The notes under the pieces were generated by a model. That model was not told where the DNA came from and did not search any database. It was given only the letters and a program-made list of their open reading frames with translations. The position numbers and the translations under genes are program-made. A DNA stretch of 64,000 bases from NCBI RefSeq assembly GCF_026155325.1, contig NZ_JAPFPW010000004.1, forward strand, positions 144,177-208,176, written 5' to 3'. Below are positions 40,829-50,661 of the stretch, piece by piece (the stretch's first letter is position 1; every line of letters begins with the position of its first letter). The DNA is from Desulfobotulus pelophilus (lineage in GTDB: Bacteria > Desulfobacterota > Desulfobacteria > Desulfobacterales > ASO4-4).

Positions 40829-41331
40829 CTGAAAGTCTCCTTGGGGGTCCCGGTTTCACCGATTAGCTACTTTCATGTTGGTTTGGTTTGTGCGCGCCAG
40901 TGATTGTCTGGTTTTTTTGATGGGTGTGGATTGGATAGCAAAATCGTAGCATGATAATAGAATTTTAGCGGAAGTCACAGAATAAAGCGTGGAGGGTACG
41001 ATTCTTCTTTTGACGCGTTTTTCGTAAGCCTGTGGCAGGAACCTTCTGTCTGTTCGGATTGTTTTTCTGCCCGCATTATCCATGAGAGCAGGGTGTTATG
41101 GTGAAAAATGCAATAGGGAGGGCGGAGGCATACTATGCAGGCACGGCAATTTTGGAAGGGTTTTACCGACGGTGATGGCTATAGTATGGTGTTGTATTTT
41201 GGGATGATAGTGGGATAAGATTCATGGTGTCTGAATGGTTCTGGCTGGTACGCTGCCATTGGCTGCTCAGAATCTGTCCGGTTACGTATCAAACAATGCG
41301 TTGTGATCTTTCATCAAAGAAAGGGTGTTAT
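40829..41331. other. Divergent intergenic region, 503 bp
   Basis: Lies between the orphan LytTR gene and the binding-protein gene, so it should hold two divergent promoters. It contains GT-rich short repeats near 40878-40915 but no clear operator or -35/-10 pair. No gene seen. Confidence 0.35.
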
Positions 41332-42096
41332 ATGGAGCGTTTTGTTTTTAACAAATTCCGCCAGTTTTTTTTGTTACTGGTGGGTACGTTTTTGATTTTT
41401 GGTGTTGTGGGTCCGGTTCCTTCCGCCCATGCTGCAGGAAAAGTTGTGATTGCCAATGGAGACTGGGCTCCCTATCAGGGTAAAGACCTTGACGGCGGAG
41501 GACCGGCCTCCCGGATTGTGCAGGAAGCCTTTAGAAGTCAGGGTTGGGAGGTGGAGTTCCGGTATTTGCCATGGGCAAGGGGCCTGAATCTTACTCAGGA
41601 AGGACAGCTGGATGCCACCATGCTGTACAGTTACAATGAGGACAGGGGCAGGTCGTTTATATACAGTGATCCTATTATCAGTCTGGACACCGTTGTTTTC
41701 TCCCGCAAAGCCGATCCTGTTAACTGGCAGAAGCCCGAAGATCTGAAGGGGATTACCCTTGGTGCCGTGCTGGAGTACGACTATGGCTTTGTTTCGGAAG
41801 CGAATGGTTATACTTTGGACAGGGTTGCCTCCAATGAATTCAATTACCGGAAACTGGCCGCTGGTCGTATCGCGGCTCTTCTGGAAGAACGGGTGGTCGG
41901 TCTGGCCACCATTGAGCGGGAAGGTTTGCAAGGGGCAATCACCTTGAATCCCAAGCCTGTGAAGAGTGTTCCCTATCATCTGATTGTTTCCAGGAGTCAT
42001 CCCGGGGCAGAAAAAATCATGGCCGTATTTAATGAAGGGTTAGCACAGCTCAGGGCAGAGGGTCGTCTGGATGCCCTGCTACAGATGGCACCGTAA
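41332..42096 (+). CDS. Periplasmic amino-acid-type substrate-binding protein
   Basis: 254 residues from ATG 41332 (MERFVFNKFRQFFLLLVGTF), with AAGGG upstream; a signal peptide ends near SAHA. The mature part matches PBP2/SBP_bac_3 proteins: VVIANGDWAPYQGKDLDGGG, RIVQEAFRSQGWEVEFRYLP, WARGLNLTQEGQLDATMLYS and FSRKADPVNWQKPEDLKG. No permease or ATPase gene adjoins, so it may be an orphan binding protein or the input for a sensor. A strong terminator follows. Confidence 0.85.
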   Translation: MERFVFNKFRQFFLLLVGTFLIFGVVGPVPSAHAAGKVVIANGDWAPYQGKDLDGGGPASRIVQEAFRSQGWEVEFRYLPWARGLNLTQEGQLDATMLYSYNEDRGRSFIYSDPIISLDTVVFSRKADPVNWQKPEDLKGITLGAVLEYDYGFVSEANGYTLDRVASNEFNYRKLAAGRIAALLEERVVGLATIEREGLQGAITLNPKPVKSVPYHLIVSRSHPGAEKIMAVFNEGLAQLRAEGRLDALLQMAP

Positions 42097-42126
42097 GGAG
42101 CTGCAGGCCAGTTTGTCGTAGAGTCA

Positions 42127-42167
42127 GCGTCTTCAGGTTGTTATTCCAGCCTGAAGGCGCTTTTTTT
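42127..42167 (+). terminator. Terminator after the binding-protein gene
   Basis: GCGTCTTCAGG (42127-42137) pairs with CCTGAAGGCGC (42150-42160), one G-U pair in 11, 12-nt loop, then seven T. Confidence 0.85.
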
Positions 42168-42295
42168 GTCTGTCTCCGTTTTTTTTGAACCGCAGGAAAA
42201 GTTCTGTTTGTGCTGGCGCTGAAATTCCGATGGATGAGGTAAGTTGAAAATATCGGACACCAAAGTTATCATCCAACCAGAACGGAGGTGTCTGA

Positions 42296-42460
42296 ATGGC
42301 AAAAAACGCAACGAACGGTCGCTATTCGAAAGAATTCCGGCATGAAGCCGTGAAAATGATTATCGAAGACGGTCTGACCGCATAGGAAGCATCGCGTCAG
42401 CTTTCCCTGCCCAAGTCAACCCTGGAAAATTGGGTTGACTTGGGCATCAAAGCATTTTAG
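42296..42460 (+). pseudogene. IS3-family OrfA remnant with in-frame amber
   Basis: Begins MAKNATNGRYSKEFRHEAVK, the N-terminus of IS3-type transposase OrfA helix-turn-helix proteins. An in-frame TAG stands where the family has Tyr (LTA*EASRQLSLPKSTLENW). The frame ends after 55 codons (normal is about 90-100), and no orfB follows. GGAGG precedes the ATG. A possible left end, TGAAAATATCGGACACC, lies just upstream at 42245. The element is a decayed left fragment. Confidence 0.75.
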
Positions 42461-43263
42461 CCGTCTGTCGTTTTTTAAAAAATTGTTTCTCGTAATCAAC
42501 AGATGAGGGATAGCCTCGTTACTCTTGCCGTTTTTGCTGGCTGAAAAAGATTTCCTGCCTCAGTTTTCCAGCGGTCGGAAATACTTGAACCGGAAAGCTT
42601 ACTTTTTTTCCTCAGTGCGGCGATTCGTTTTGAGAAGAGCTCCTTTGGCTATGGGGGAGTCTCCCTGTGCTGCGGGATTTTCCCCTGAGCTTGGACGCGG
42701 ACGGGTTGTATGCGGATCTCTGGAGGGAGCAGCAGCGTTCCGGCGGGTGGAAGCTTAAGGGCGAAGCACTCCTGTCTGCCGGATGAAGGAAGCAGAGCAT
42801 GGTTTTCCTGAACCGTCCCATGGCGCAAACCAGAGGCTTTGCTGGGATTTTGCCAAAAGAGTTCCTGTATCTTGAATCGGGTACAGGCCGTTTCGGGGTA
42901 CGGCATGAGGCGGCTCTGATACAGGGCCGCATGCGGATGCGGGTGCCGATGACAAGGTGTGGCCACATTGCCACTGTATGGTTTGTCTCCGGATTGTCAG
43001 ATACGGAAGTCCCCGCTGAGACTGTCTGCACAGGCAGTCAAAAAAACAAAAATGAAAAAGGCCTGCTGTTTTAGTGGGTCTTTTTTTCGTTTTTGTATGG
43101 CAGCTGTTGTTATCTGTGGGGTTCGGATGGATCCGATGGGGTGGATTGCATAGATTTGTATATCTGCATATTTAGATATTTTATAATTCCCCTTTTCAAT
43201 CGGAGGAAAAAGGACTATGGGTTAAGCAAATGATAATCTCTTTTCTATGGAGTGATGAAGTAA
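42461..43263. other. Intergenic region, 803 bp, no gene recognised
   Basis: Follows the IS3 fragment and probably represents insertion scar plus the nhaC upstream region. A hairpin rich in G-U pairs (AAAGGCCTGCT / AGTGGGTCTTT, about 43057-43083) followed by T residues may act as a terminator. Another small hairpin is ACTGTCTG/CAGGCAGT (43021-43038). The 100 bp before the antiporter gene are AT-rich, consistent with a promoter, but no clear elements were assigned. Confidence 0.4.
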
Positions 43264-44625
43264 ATGCTGGAAACAAAAGAAAAAAATGCAGTTCAAGGTA
43301 TGCTTGCCCTCGTTCCTCTCTTAGTCTTTATTCTGATTTTTTTAGGAAGTGGGATATTTTTTCATGTGAGCGGAATCGATTTTGCTTTTTATCAGATTTC
43401 GGCCCCCGTTGCCATTCTGCCCGCCATCATTCTTGCCGTTATTCTGAGCCGTCAGCGCCTTGAAAAAACCATCGATTCTTTTTTGCGGGGTATCGGTGAC
43501 ACCAATATCATGGCCATGTGCATGATTTATCTTCTCGCAGGGGCATTCAGCTATGTGGCCAAAGAAACGGGCGGAGTGGATGCCACGGTGAATTTTGCTC
43601 TGGATATTATTCCGTCGGCATTGATACTGCCCGGTATTTTTATGGTGGGTGCCTTTATTTCAACGGCCATGGGAACATCCATGGGGACCATTGCTGCCGT
43701 TGCTCCCATAGCCTATGGCATTGCCCAGCAGACGGGTATTCCACTGCCTCTTATGGCAGGAACGGTTCTTGGCGGGGCCATGTTCGGGGATAATCTCTCC
43801 ATCATTTCGGATACCACCATTGCTGCCACAAGGACCCAGGGCTGCAGCATGAAAGATAAGTTCAGGATGAACGTGTTCATTGCCCTGCCTGCCGCACTGA
43901 TCACCATACTGTATCTTTTTTTAGCCAAATCCGGTCTTTCCGCCGAAGTGCCTGTCACGGACTACAACTTTTTTCTGGTGATTCCTTATATACTGATTCT
44001 GGTGATGGCAGTATCGGGCATCAATGTATTTGTGACCCTCTTATCCGGCATTGTCTTTGCCGGTATTTCCGGTTTTTTTACGGTGGACAATTATCACCTT
44101 CTGGAGTTTTCAAAACAGATATACGGTGGCTTTACTTCCATGCAGGAAATTTTTCTCCTGTCCATGCTCATCGGCGGGCTCAGTGCTCTCATGAAAAAAG
44201 AGGGAGGGCTTGATTTTGTCAGTTCAAAGATTCAGGCAATGATCGGTGTTTTTTCCAAAAAAGGAAAAAGTACAAAAGCTTCCGAGCTTGGCATCGGGCT
44301 TATGGCGTTGCTGACCAATTTCTGTACGGCCAATAATACCGTATCCATTATTGTTACGGGAAGTGTTGCCAGAGATATTGCCGCTAATAATGATATCGAG
44401 CCCAAAAGATCCGCCGGTATTCTGGATATGTTTTCCTGTATTTGCCAGGGGCTGATTCCCTATGGTGCCCAGGTTCTTCTTGCCGCATCCATTTTCAAAA
44501 TTTCGCCTGTGTTTATAACAGGCAATGTTTTTTACTGTATGGCTCTGGCGGTTTGCGCTGTGGCGGCTATTCTGCTCAGAAAAAATGAAAGCACACAGAT
44601 GCGCCATGCCGTGAGTGAAGGGTAG
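43264..44625 (+). CDS. Na+/H+ antiporter, NhaC family
   Basis: 453 residues with about 11-12 membrane helices. Family segments: GTSMGTIAAVAPIAYGIAQQ, GGAMFGDNLSIISDTTIAAT (the conserved D-N and S-D-T residues) and TNFCTANNTVSIIVTGSVAR. It exchanges sodium or an organic counter-ion for protons across the inner membrane; NhaC relatives also exchange malate/lactate or amines, so the exact substrate is open. A GGAG sits 12 bases before the ATG. It is monocistronic with its own terminator. Confidence 0.9.
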   Translation: MLETKEKNAVQGMLALVPLLVFILIFLGSGIFFHVSGIDFAFYQISAPVAILPAIILAVILSRQRLEKTIDSFLRGIGDTNIMAMCMIYLLAGAFSYVAKETGGVDATVNFALDIIPSALILPGIFMVGAFISTAMGTSMGTIAAVAPIAYGIAQQTGIPLPLMAGTVLGGAMFGDNLSIISDTTIAATRTQGCSMKDKFRMNVFIALPAALITILYLFLAKSGLSAEVPVTDYNFFLVIPYILILVMAVSGINVFVTLLSGIVFAGISGFFTVDNYHLLEFSKQIYGGFTSMQEIFLLSMLIGGLSALMKKEGGLDFVSSKIQAMIGVFSKKGKSTKASELGIGLMALLTNFCTANNTVSIIVTGSVARDIAANNDIEPKRSAGILDMFSCICQGLIPYGAQVLLAASIFKISPVFITGNVFYCMALAVCAVAAILLRKNESTQMRHAVSEG

Positions 44626-44650
44626 CTTTCTGTCCGTTGACTTATCCTTC

Positions 44651-44703
44651 AAAGGGTTTGGCTGCTCATATTCCGTAGAGAATGGGCAGCCGAACCTTTT
44701 TTT
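44651..44703 (+). terminator. Terminator after the NhaC-type gene
   Basis: Long stem AAAGG.TTTGGCTGCTCAT / ATGGGCAGCCGAACCTTT (44651-44669 and 44682-44699) with a few G-U pairs and one bulge, then a run of T to 44703. Confidence 0.8.
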
Positions 44704-44807
44704 ATATGGAAGCATGGTCCAGTTTTTTTCAAAGAAGTCCGGATTGTCATTCGGCAGGGGTTTACGATCGGTTTCTGATAAGAAAAAAGTTATTTGTGGC
44801 CCTCTGC

Positions 44808-45620
44808 TCAGCTGTTTTCACTAAAAAAGAGCTCTGGTTCTTTCCGGTCTTTACAGGTGTCACTCAGCCGGATTGCTATATCTTTTATGGCTCCATGTTT
44901 CATAGTCCTTGCTTTTTCAGGGCAGATTTTAATGCAGGCGCAGCACAGGATGCATTTTTCTTTATCGCTTGCTGAATATGATTGTAAATCGATGGCACCA
45001 GCAGGGCATGCCTCCGCGCAAGCCCCACAGCCTGAACAGCTGTGGCTGATGTCGATAAAATCAACAGAAAGCAAAGGAGCAGGATGTTGGGAAGGAATTT
45101 TTCCGGGTACATGAATTTCAGGAAGTAGATCCAGATGTCTTGCGGAACGGAGTATTTCACTGATTCGGCGGCCAAAAGTTTCCGCGTGTTCCAAGTCTTT
45201 TGCATCGGGTCTGGACAGGGCGATCGGCGTGTCGGGGCCTGAAAAGGAGTGCTCTCCAATAAATGCCGCACAGGCCACGGGAATCCCCCCGTTTTGGATC
45301 ATTCTGTCTTTGAGTTCACTCAGTGCATCTTCATAGGCACGGTTGCCGTAAACGACAACGCATACGGTGGGTGTCTGGTTGGCTTGGATGGTGTGCAGCC
45401 ATGGGTTCAGCAGGGCCGGTACTCTTCCCACGTAGACCGGAACGGCAACAATCAGTACTTCATCTTTGGCTGTCAGCAAGTTCTGTTTCCGTGAATCCGG
45501 TTTTGTCATATCTATGAATTCACAGGTGGGGTGATGAATACCACGGACGATGGCCTGAACAAGAGCCTTTGTGGTTCCGGTAGGAGAAAAAAAGCAGGCT
45601 TTGACAGATTGAATTTTCAT
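44808..45620 (-). CDS. EFR1-type protein: flavodoxin fold plus two 4Fe-4S clusters
   Basis: 270 residues from ATG 45620 (MKIQSVKACFFSPTGTTKAL), with AGGA about 10 bases upstream. The N-terminal part (1-165) is a flavodoxin-like domain with the FMN phosphate loop SPTGTTK. The C-terminal part (about 190-250) has two ferredoxin motifs, CSGCGACAEACPAGAI and CILCCACIKICPEKA. Such EFR1 proteins shuttle electrons in anaerobes; the partner is unknown. The frame is open to 45746 but the upstream part has no family match. Confidence 0.87.
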   Translation of the reverse strand: MKIQSVKACFFSPTGTTKALVQAIVRGIHHPTCEFIDMTKPDSRKQNLLTAKDEVLIVAVPVYVGRVPALLNPWLHTIQANQTPTVCVVVYGNRAYEDALSELKDRMIQNGGIPVACAAFIGEHSFSGPDTPIALSRPDAKDLEHAETFGRRISEILRSARHLDLLPEIHVPGKIPSQHPAPLLSVDFIDISHSCSGCGACAEACPAGAIDLQSYSASDKEKCILCCACIKICPEKARTMKHGAIKDIAIRLSDTCKDRKEPELFFSENS

Positions 45621-46024
45621 TGACTGTTTTCCTGTTGGATTGTGACAGCAGACATGGCAATGGGCTGGTTCCCGTAAGATGCCTTTTCCGTTTATGGTAA
45701 ACGGTTTCCTCTCTATTGTATCTCCTGAAACCTGTTTCAGACTCAATGCCTTTTCGGATTTATTTTTAGCGGATATCGCTACTCTTCTGAAAGAGAACCT
45801 TGATTTTTGCCGTCTGGGTCGTGGATTGCCACCTTGCCGTCACAGGATGCTGAAGCATATTGGTTTGATCTGAAAGAATGGCTGGATAAAAGGCTTCGGA
45901 GGAAGCCTTTTATCGTTTGGGGGCAGGGTATTGCCGGATTGGGGTAATGGGAGAGGCAAAAGCCGGGTAAGCTCAGGAAAATGAAGCCGTAAGGAAACCA
46001 GCGACAGCCTCAAAGGATGGTACA
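45621..46024. other. Intergenic region before feoA with a perfect hairpin
   Basis: 404 bp between divergent genes. AAAAGGCTTC (45888-45897) pairs perfectly with GAAGCCTTTT (45902-45911), loop GGAG. The stem could terminate weakly either way or lie in the feo leader. A smaller hairpin CCGTTT/AAACGG is near 45688. No clear Fur box was found. Confidence 0.5.
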
Positions 46025-46327
46025 ATGAAAGATGAAACACCCCGTTATCTGACGGACATTCCCGGCGGTGCTTCCTGCCGGATGGCTTCTTCTCCGGAAT
46101 ATGACAGAGATTCCGGCCTTTTGCTGCGGTTTGCCGCTTTTGGCCTCATGCCAGGTGTGCCCGTGAAGGTGATTCGTAACAGCCTCTGGGGGCCGATGGT
46201 GGTACATGTGCGGGATACCTATCTGGCTCTGGGCCGAAAGCTGGCCCGTCAGCTGTGCGTGGTAGAGGAAAAGGAGGCAGAAGTTTCCGGGTCTCCGGCC
46301 GACACTTCTGACCCGGAGGCAGAGTGA
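46025..46327 (+). CDS. feoA: FeoA-domain protein
   Basis: 100 residues, ATG 46025 with AAAGGATG 5-12 bases upstream. The FeoA SH3-like domain is about 10-80 (LLLRFAAFGLMPGVPVKVIR, then GPMVVHVRDTYLALGRKLA). The C-terminal 20 residues are acidic. FeoA supports ferrous-iron uptake by FeoB. The stop codon TGA shares its last base with the feoB ATG, so the two are coupled. Confidence 0.9.
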   Translation: MKDETPRYLTDIPGGASCRMASSPEYDRDSGLLLRFAAFGLMPGVPVKVIRNSLWGPMVVHVRDTYLALGRKLARQLCVVEEKEAEVSGSPADTSDPEAE

Positions 46328-48348
46328 TGGTGGTTGCAACAGGACAGAAAAGAATTTCGGAAGAGATGGCTTTTCCCTGCATCCCAGAGCGCCAGCGGGT
46401 TGTGGCCGTGACAGGCCAGCCAAACACAGGCAAATCTACCCTGTTCAACCGGCTTACGGGAATGCGTCAGCGTGTGGGAAACTGGCCTGGCAAAACCGTG
46501 GATCGAAAGACCGGGAATGCCAAGCTGGGTACAACGGTGTACCGTATGGTGGATCTTCCCGGTGCATACAGTCTTACACCCGCCTCTGCGGAGGAGGCAA
46601 TAACCAGAGACTACCTTCTTTCACGGGAAGCGGATGTGGTGGTTCTTGTGGCCAATGCGGCGGCCCTTGCCCGCACTCTCTATCTGGCAGCGGAGTTGAT
46701 CCCTCTGGGTATTCCCATGGTGCTGGCCCTTAACATGATGGACGTGGCCGAAGCGGAAGGTCGTCCTGTGGACGCTAAAAAGCTGGAAAAGGTGATCGGT
46801 ATTCCCGTGGTTCCCATGGCCGCATCCCGAAACCGTGGCGTACGGCAGTTGCTGGAGTGTATGGAGGTGTTGACAGATCAGCCCATGCTGTCGGAGCAGC
46901 CGGACAATCTGCCTCTGGTGGTAAAAACAGTGGAGCGGCTTATCGCTCCTTCCCTTGGTACCGTTCTGCCCCAGTGCTGGGCAGCCATTAAGCTTGTGGA
47001 AGGAGATAAAGAGATTCTGGAACGGGTGAAGGCTTTGTTGCCTGAAGCAGAAAGCCGCCGCCTGATGACGGTGCTGGAGACAGAGGAACATGGCCCGCTG
47101 GCTCTGGTGGAAGCCAGACGGAGATGGATTGACTGTGCCTGCGCCGCCGCCCTTCCCGATATCCGCGCCGCTGCAGACAGGACGCGGATGTGGGATGGCC
47201 TGCTGCTGCATCCCCTGTGGGGGCGGCTTGTGGCTTTTTTTTTCATTCCTCTTCTCATGGCTTCGGGCGTGGCTTTGGGAGCCATGACGGGCGGAACTCT
47301 GATCAAGGCGGCCCTGTTGCAGCTTCCGGCGCTTAAGGCGGCCTGGCCGGGGCTTCTGGGTAGCCTTGTGGCGGATGGTATTCTCATGGGCATCGGCTGG
47401 GTCGCCGCCCTTTCGGTTTTCATTGCGATTATTTATGCCATTTTTTTCTTTTTGGAGGATGTGGGGTATCTGGCCCGTATTTCTGTTCTGGCGGACGGAC
47501 CGCTCCGACGTGTGGGAGCTTCCGGCAGGGCGGCCATACCCATGGTACTGGGCCTGATGTGCAATGCCGTGGCCGTGGCGGGAACAAGGGTAGTGGAAAC
47601 CCGCAGGCAGCGGATGGTGACCAGCATCATGCTGCCTTTTTTCCCCTGTCTGGGGCAGACCATTGTGGCGGCTGTTTTTGTAATGGCTTTTTTCCCGCCC
47701 CGAACCGCCGGATGGATTGTATGCGGCCTTACTTTGGCCAATGTGGCGGTGGCCTTTCTCGCAGGAGGCGTTGCCAGCCGATTTATGGAAAAACGGGGCG
47801 AGGATGCCATGATCCTGGAGCTGCCCCTGTACCACCGTCCCCATTTTCCAACCATTCTGGCCAATCTGAAGGATCGGGTCCAGGCCTTTGTATCCCGCTC
47901 GGGAAAAGTGATTCTTGCCGCCATGATTCTGGTCTGGGCCCTGACATGGCTGCCCAACGGGGATATGGAAACGGGCTTTCTCTACCGTATCGGTCAGTAT
48001 CTTGAGCCTGCCGGACAGATGATAGGGCTGGACTGGCGTTTTCTCGTGGCGCTGATGAGTTCGTTTATTGCCAAAGAAACCACCGTGGGAACCCTTTCCG
48101 TGCTGTTTGCCACGCCGGACGCTTCTCAGGGGGCTGTGTCGACAGCCATTGCGGGTTCCGTTTCTCCGGCAGGAGCTCTGGCCTTTGTGGTGGCTTCTCA
48201 CTTTTTTATTCCCTGTGTGTCCACTGTGGGAATTTTTAAGGCGGAAACAGGTTCCTGGAAACTGACGGGCATTCTTGTAGCTGTCATGTTTGTGCTGGCT
48301 CTGGTACTGGCGGCGGCAGCTTTTCGTATAGGAGAGTTTTTTTTATGA
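46327..48348 (+). CDS. feoB: Ferrous iron transporter FeoB
   Basis: 673 residues. A GTG at 46324 is also in frame, but ATG 46327 follows GGAGG by 8 bases. The N-terminal G domain has G1 GQPNTGKS, G3 DLPGAYSL and G4 NMMD, followed by a helical GDI-like region to about residue 270. The membrane part has two Gate motifs and the core segments VGYLARISVLADGPLRRVGA, PMVLGLMCNAVAV and SFIAKETTVGTLSVL. It imports Fe2+ across the inner membrane. The FeoC gene is not seen. Divergent AraC regulators and a TonB receptor downstream make this an iron-acquisition block. Confidence 0.95.
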   Translation: MVVATGQKRISEEMAFPCIPERQRVVAVTGQPNTGKSTLFNRLTGMRQRVGNWPGKTVDRKTGNAKLGTTVYRMVDLPGAYSLTPASAEEAITRDYLLSREADVVVLVANAAALARTLYLAAELIPLGIPMVLALNMMDVAEAEGRPVDAKKLEKVIGIPVVPMAASRNRGVRQLLECMEVLTDQPMLSEQPDNLPLVVKTVERLIAPSLGTVLPQCWAAIKLVEGDKEILERVKALLPEAESRRLMTVLETEEHGPLALVEARRRWIDCACAAALPDIRAAADRTRMWDGLLLHPLWGRLVAFFFIPLLMASGVALGAMTGGTLIKAALLQLPALKAAWPGLLGSLVADGILMGIGWVAALSVFIAIIYAIFFFLEDVGYLARISVLADGPLRRVGASGRAAIPMVLGLMCNAVAVAGTRVVETRRQRMVTSIMLPFFPCLGQTIVAAVFVMAFFPPRTAGWIVCGLTLANVAVAFLAGGVASRFMEKRGEDAMILELPLYHRPHFPTILANLKDRVQAFVSRSGKVILAAMILVWALTWLPNGDMETGFLYRIGQYLEPAGQMIGLDWRFLVALMSSFIAKETTVGTLSVLFATPDASQGAVSTAIAGSVSPAGALAFVVASHFFIPCVSTVGIFKAETGSWKLTGILVAVMFVLALVLAAAAFRIGEFFL

Positions 48349-48458
48349 GATTCCCTGCCATAAAAGACTTCACACCTTGATTTTATAAAACTTTATGGGT
48401 TTTCACGGAAAATGGATATCCGGTGAAAAGGTACCGGTGGATATGCAAAAATATGACT

Positions 48459-49430
48459 TTAGTCTCTGGAGCGCAGCAGCTCGCCGGGGGTAATCCCGAA
48501 GGTTTTTCGAAAAGCGGCAATAAAATGACTGACATTGGTGTAGCCCACATCCCAGGCAGCTTCGCTTACGTTACGTCCATGGTGTTCCATGAGGTTACGG
48601 GCTTCCTGCATACGATGGTACTGAAGATATCCGAAAACCGTGGTGCCGAAGACTTGCCGGAATCCTGCCTTAAGATGGCATTCGTTGAGCCCGGCCCTGC
48701 GGGAAAGCCGGGCGATGGTGGGAGGATTGGTCATTTCCCGTTCCAGAATACGGGCGGCTTTGGTGATGCGGTCGTGAATGCGGGGATCCGTCCTGCGGGT
48801 TTTCTGTTCTTTTGTGAGGGAGGCAAGGTGCAGGGAAAGAAGTTCAAGGGCTTTGGCTTCCAGATAGAGCCTGCGGATGTTTTCCCGGAAGGTGCAGGTG
48901 CTGATCTGATGGAGAACTGTGCGGATTTCCGGCGGAGTGGGCTGTTTGTGGAAGACGGATGACGGATTTCCACTGCAAAGAAGCGGAAGGATGTCCGGGT
49001 GATGTTTCAGTGTCTCGGAAGGCAGCCACCGGGAAAGGAACTGGGGTGTCACCTGAATGCCGATGGCGGTCTGACATTCTCCGGGCTTTACGGAAAAACC
49101 GCCGTGCAGATCCTGCATACGGCAGATGGTGCAGGTGCCCGCCTCTGTGACGCATTCCAGAGATCTGCCATCGGCAAGGTTGTAGCGGTGTTGGCGTGTG
49201 CCGGAGAGGTAGCAGCAGAAGCTTACCGGTGTGGCAGAAGATTCTACCCGAAAATCCATGGCATCTGAGGGCCGGAAGCTTGAAAAAGTGAGGGAAAGGC
49301 CGGGGCAGATGGCCAGAGCATGGGAACCCGTGCCTGCGAGGCGTAGGGAATCCGCATCTGTCACCGGCGTTTCTGTCAGTTGGAAGACAGGGGGAAGTTT
49401 CGATAGGGTTACCATGGGTACGTCTGGCAT
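48459..49430 (-). CDS. AraC-family transcriptional regulator (PchR-like)
   Basis: 323 residues from ATG 49430 with AAGGA upstream. The C-terminal two helix-turn-helix units are about 225-320 (PTIARLSRRAGLNECHLKAG, then NVSEAAWDVGYTNVSHFIAA). The N-terminal 200 residues resemble PchR-type effector domains. PchR proteins bind a ferric siderophore and activate receptor and biosynthesis genes. The gene is divergent from a second AraC gene 174 bp away, which is an arrangement suited to mutual control. Confidence 0.85.
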   Translation of the reverse strand: MPDVPMVTLSKLPPVFQLTETPVTDADSLRLAGTGSHALAICPGLSLTFSSFRPSDAMDFRVESSATPVSFCCYLSGTRQHRYNLADGRSLECVTEAGTCTICRMQDLHGGFSVKPGECQTAIGIQVTPQFLSRWLPSETLKHHPDILPLLCSGNPSSVFHKQPTPPEIRTVLHQISTCTFRENIRRLYLEAKALELLSLHLASLTKEQKTRRTDPRIHDRITKAARILEREMTNPPTIARLSRRAGLNECHLKAGFRQVFGTTVFGYLQYHRMQEARNLMEHHGRNVSEAAWDVGYTNVSHFIAAFRKTFGITPGELLRSRD

Positions 49431-49604
49431 GGGGATCCTTTTAGTTTTTTTATGTGTAAAATTAAATTTGTTTAAGCTAAAAAATATGGTCTTTGCAAGA
49501 TATGATTTGGGTCATCGCTGGTTTTTGCTTTTTTTATCCGTTCATGGATTCACTGCGCATTTATTTAACGAGCCTTTAGTGGTTCCGGCATCTGGAGGAT
49601 ACAC

Positions 49605-50492
49605 ATGGGAAATGCGGGCGCATGTATTCAGTGGAAGCCCGATGGGGAGACCCTTTGGGGCAGGGACTTCATTCTTGCTCCTGAATTTGGGGCAGGATGG
49701 ATGAGCTGCCGGAATTTTGCATCGGGACTGAATCTTACGCTGGCGGACTTCTGTCTGCGCAGGCGGGCGCATTTTTCTCTTCATCTGGAAGAACGGGTGG
49801 TGGGGCTGAGTTGTTATCTTTCCGGTTCCGTTCACTGCCGTTTCCCAGCGTGGGAGGAGACCCTCACCCTCCGTGGTGGTGATGCCGGAATTTTTTGCCT
49901 TGCAGCACAGCAAGGGGAAGGTGCCGCGGATCCATGCCGAACGGTGCTGGCAGAGCTGCGGCTTTCCGACTTCTTTCTGTATCGTCTGGAAGGGGAGGCT
50001 AAAGCCGTTCTTACGGGTGGGGAGAAAGGCGTACGGGTGCTACCCATCTCCCCGGGGAGTGCTGTGATTGCGGGAGATCTTTTTTCCTGCCCGTACACCG
50101 GTGTGGCAAGGGAGTTCTTTTGGGAGGCCAAAGCTCTTGAGCTTCTTGCCCATACCCTTTCAGGGGCGGAAGCTACGGTTTCCGATGATCTTTTTGCCAT
50201 GCGGGCGGCGAGGGATCGTCTGGTGCGGGAAATGGCAGATCCGCCGGATCTGCGGGAGCTGGCCCGGCAAGCCGGGCTTTCCCGCACCTGTTTTGCGGAA
50301 CGCTTCCGGGAGCTTTTTGGCATGCCTCCTTTTGCCTATCTCCGGGAAAGGCGCATGGAGGCTGCCCGGGCTCTGCTGCTTTCAGGGAGCGTGAATGTTA
50401 CAGAGGCGGCTTTGGCCGTGGGGTATGCCAGCCTCAGTCATTTTGCGAGGGCTTTTCGTGAACGCTTTGGTGTGCTGCCATCTTCTCTGTGA
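49605..50492 (+). CDS. AraC-family transcriptional regulator next to a TonB receptor
   Basis: 295 residues, GGAGG 8 bases before ATG 49605. The C-terminal AraC domain is about 200-293 (DLRELARQAGLSRTCFAERF, then EAALAVGYASLSHFARAFRE), with a PchR-like N-terminal part sharing scattered residues with the divergent partner. The order AraC then TonB receptor (170 bp apart, same strand) is typical of a siderophore-responsive activator and its receptor. Low-similarity paralogy with the divergent gene is inferred from length and pattern only. Confidence 0.85.
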   Translation: MGNAGACIQWKPDGETLWGRDFILAPEFGAGWMSCRNFASGLNLTLADFCLRRRAHFSLHLEERVVGLSCYLSGSVHCRFPAWEETLTLRGGDAGIFCLAAQQGEGAADPCRTVLAELRLSDFFLYRLEGEAKAVLTGGEKGVRVLPISPGSAVIAGDLFSCPYTGVAREFFWEAKALELLAHTLSGAEATVSDDLFAMRAARDRLVREMADPPDLRELARQAGLSRTCFAERFRELFGMPPFAYLRERRMEAARALLLSGSVNVTEAALAVGYASLSHFARAFRERFGVLPSSL

Positions 50493-50661
50493 TGCGGCGG
50501 GTATTTTCACTGTGCCGTGAGGGGTCCGGAGCGGACACCCATGGGATTTTTACGGACGCTCCCGTCTGTTATCCGGACGGAACCGGTAGCAGGTCCGATA
50601 TTTTTTGGTTATCCGTATAAAGTACTCTCAGTCAAAAACTGTCTTGCAAAAGGAGCTTGGA

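Noticed and set aside
46621..48201. 526-codon open frame antisense to feoB
   Set aside because: Rich in His, Gly, Gln and Arg, as expected from the complement of a GC-rich membrane protein gene; no start signal and no family pattern.
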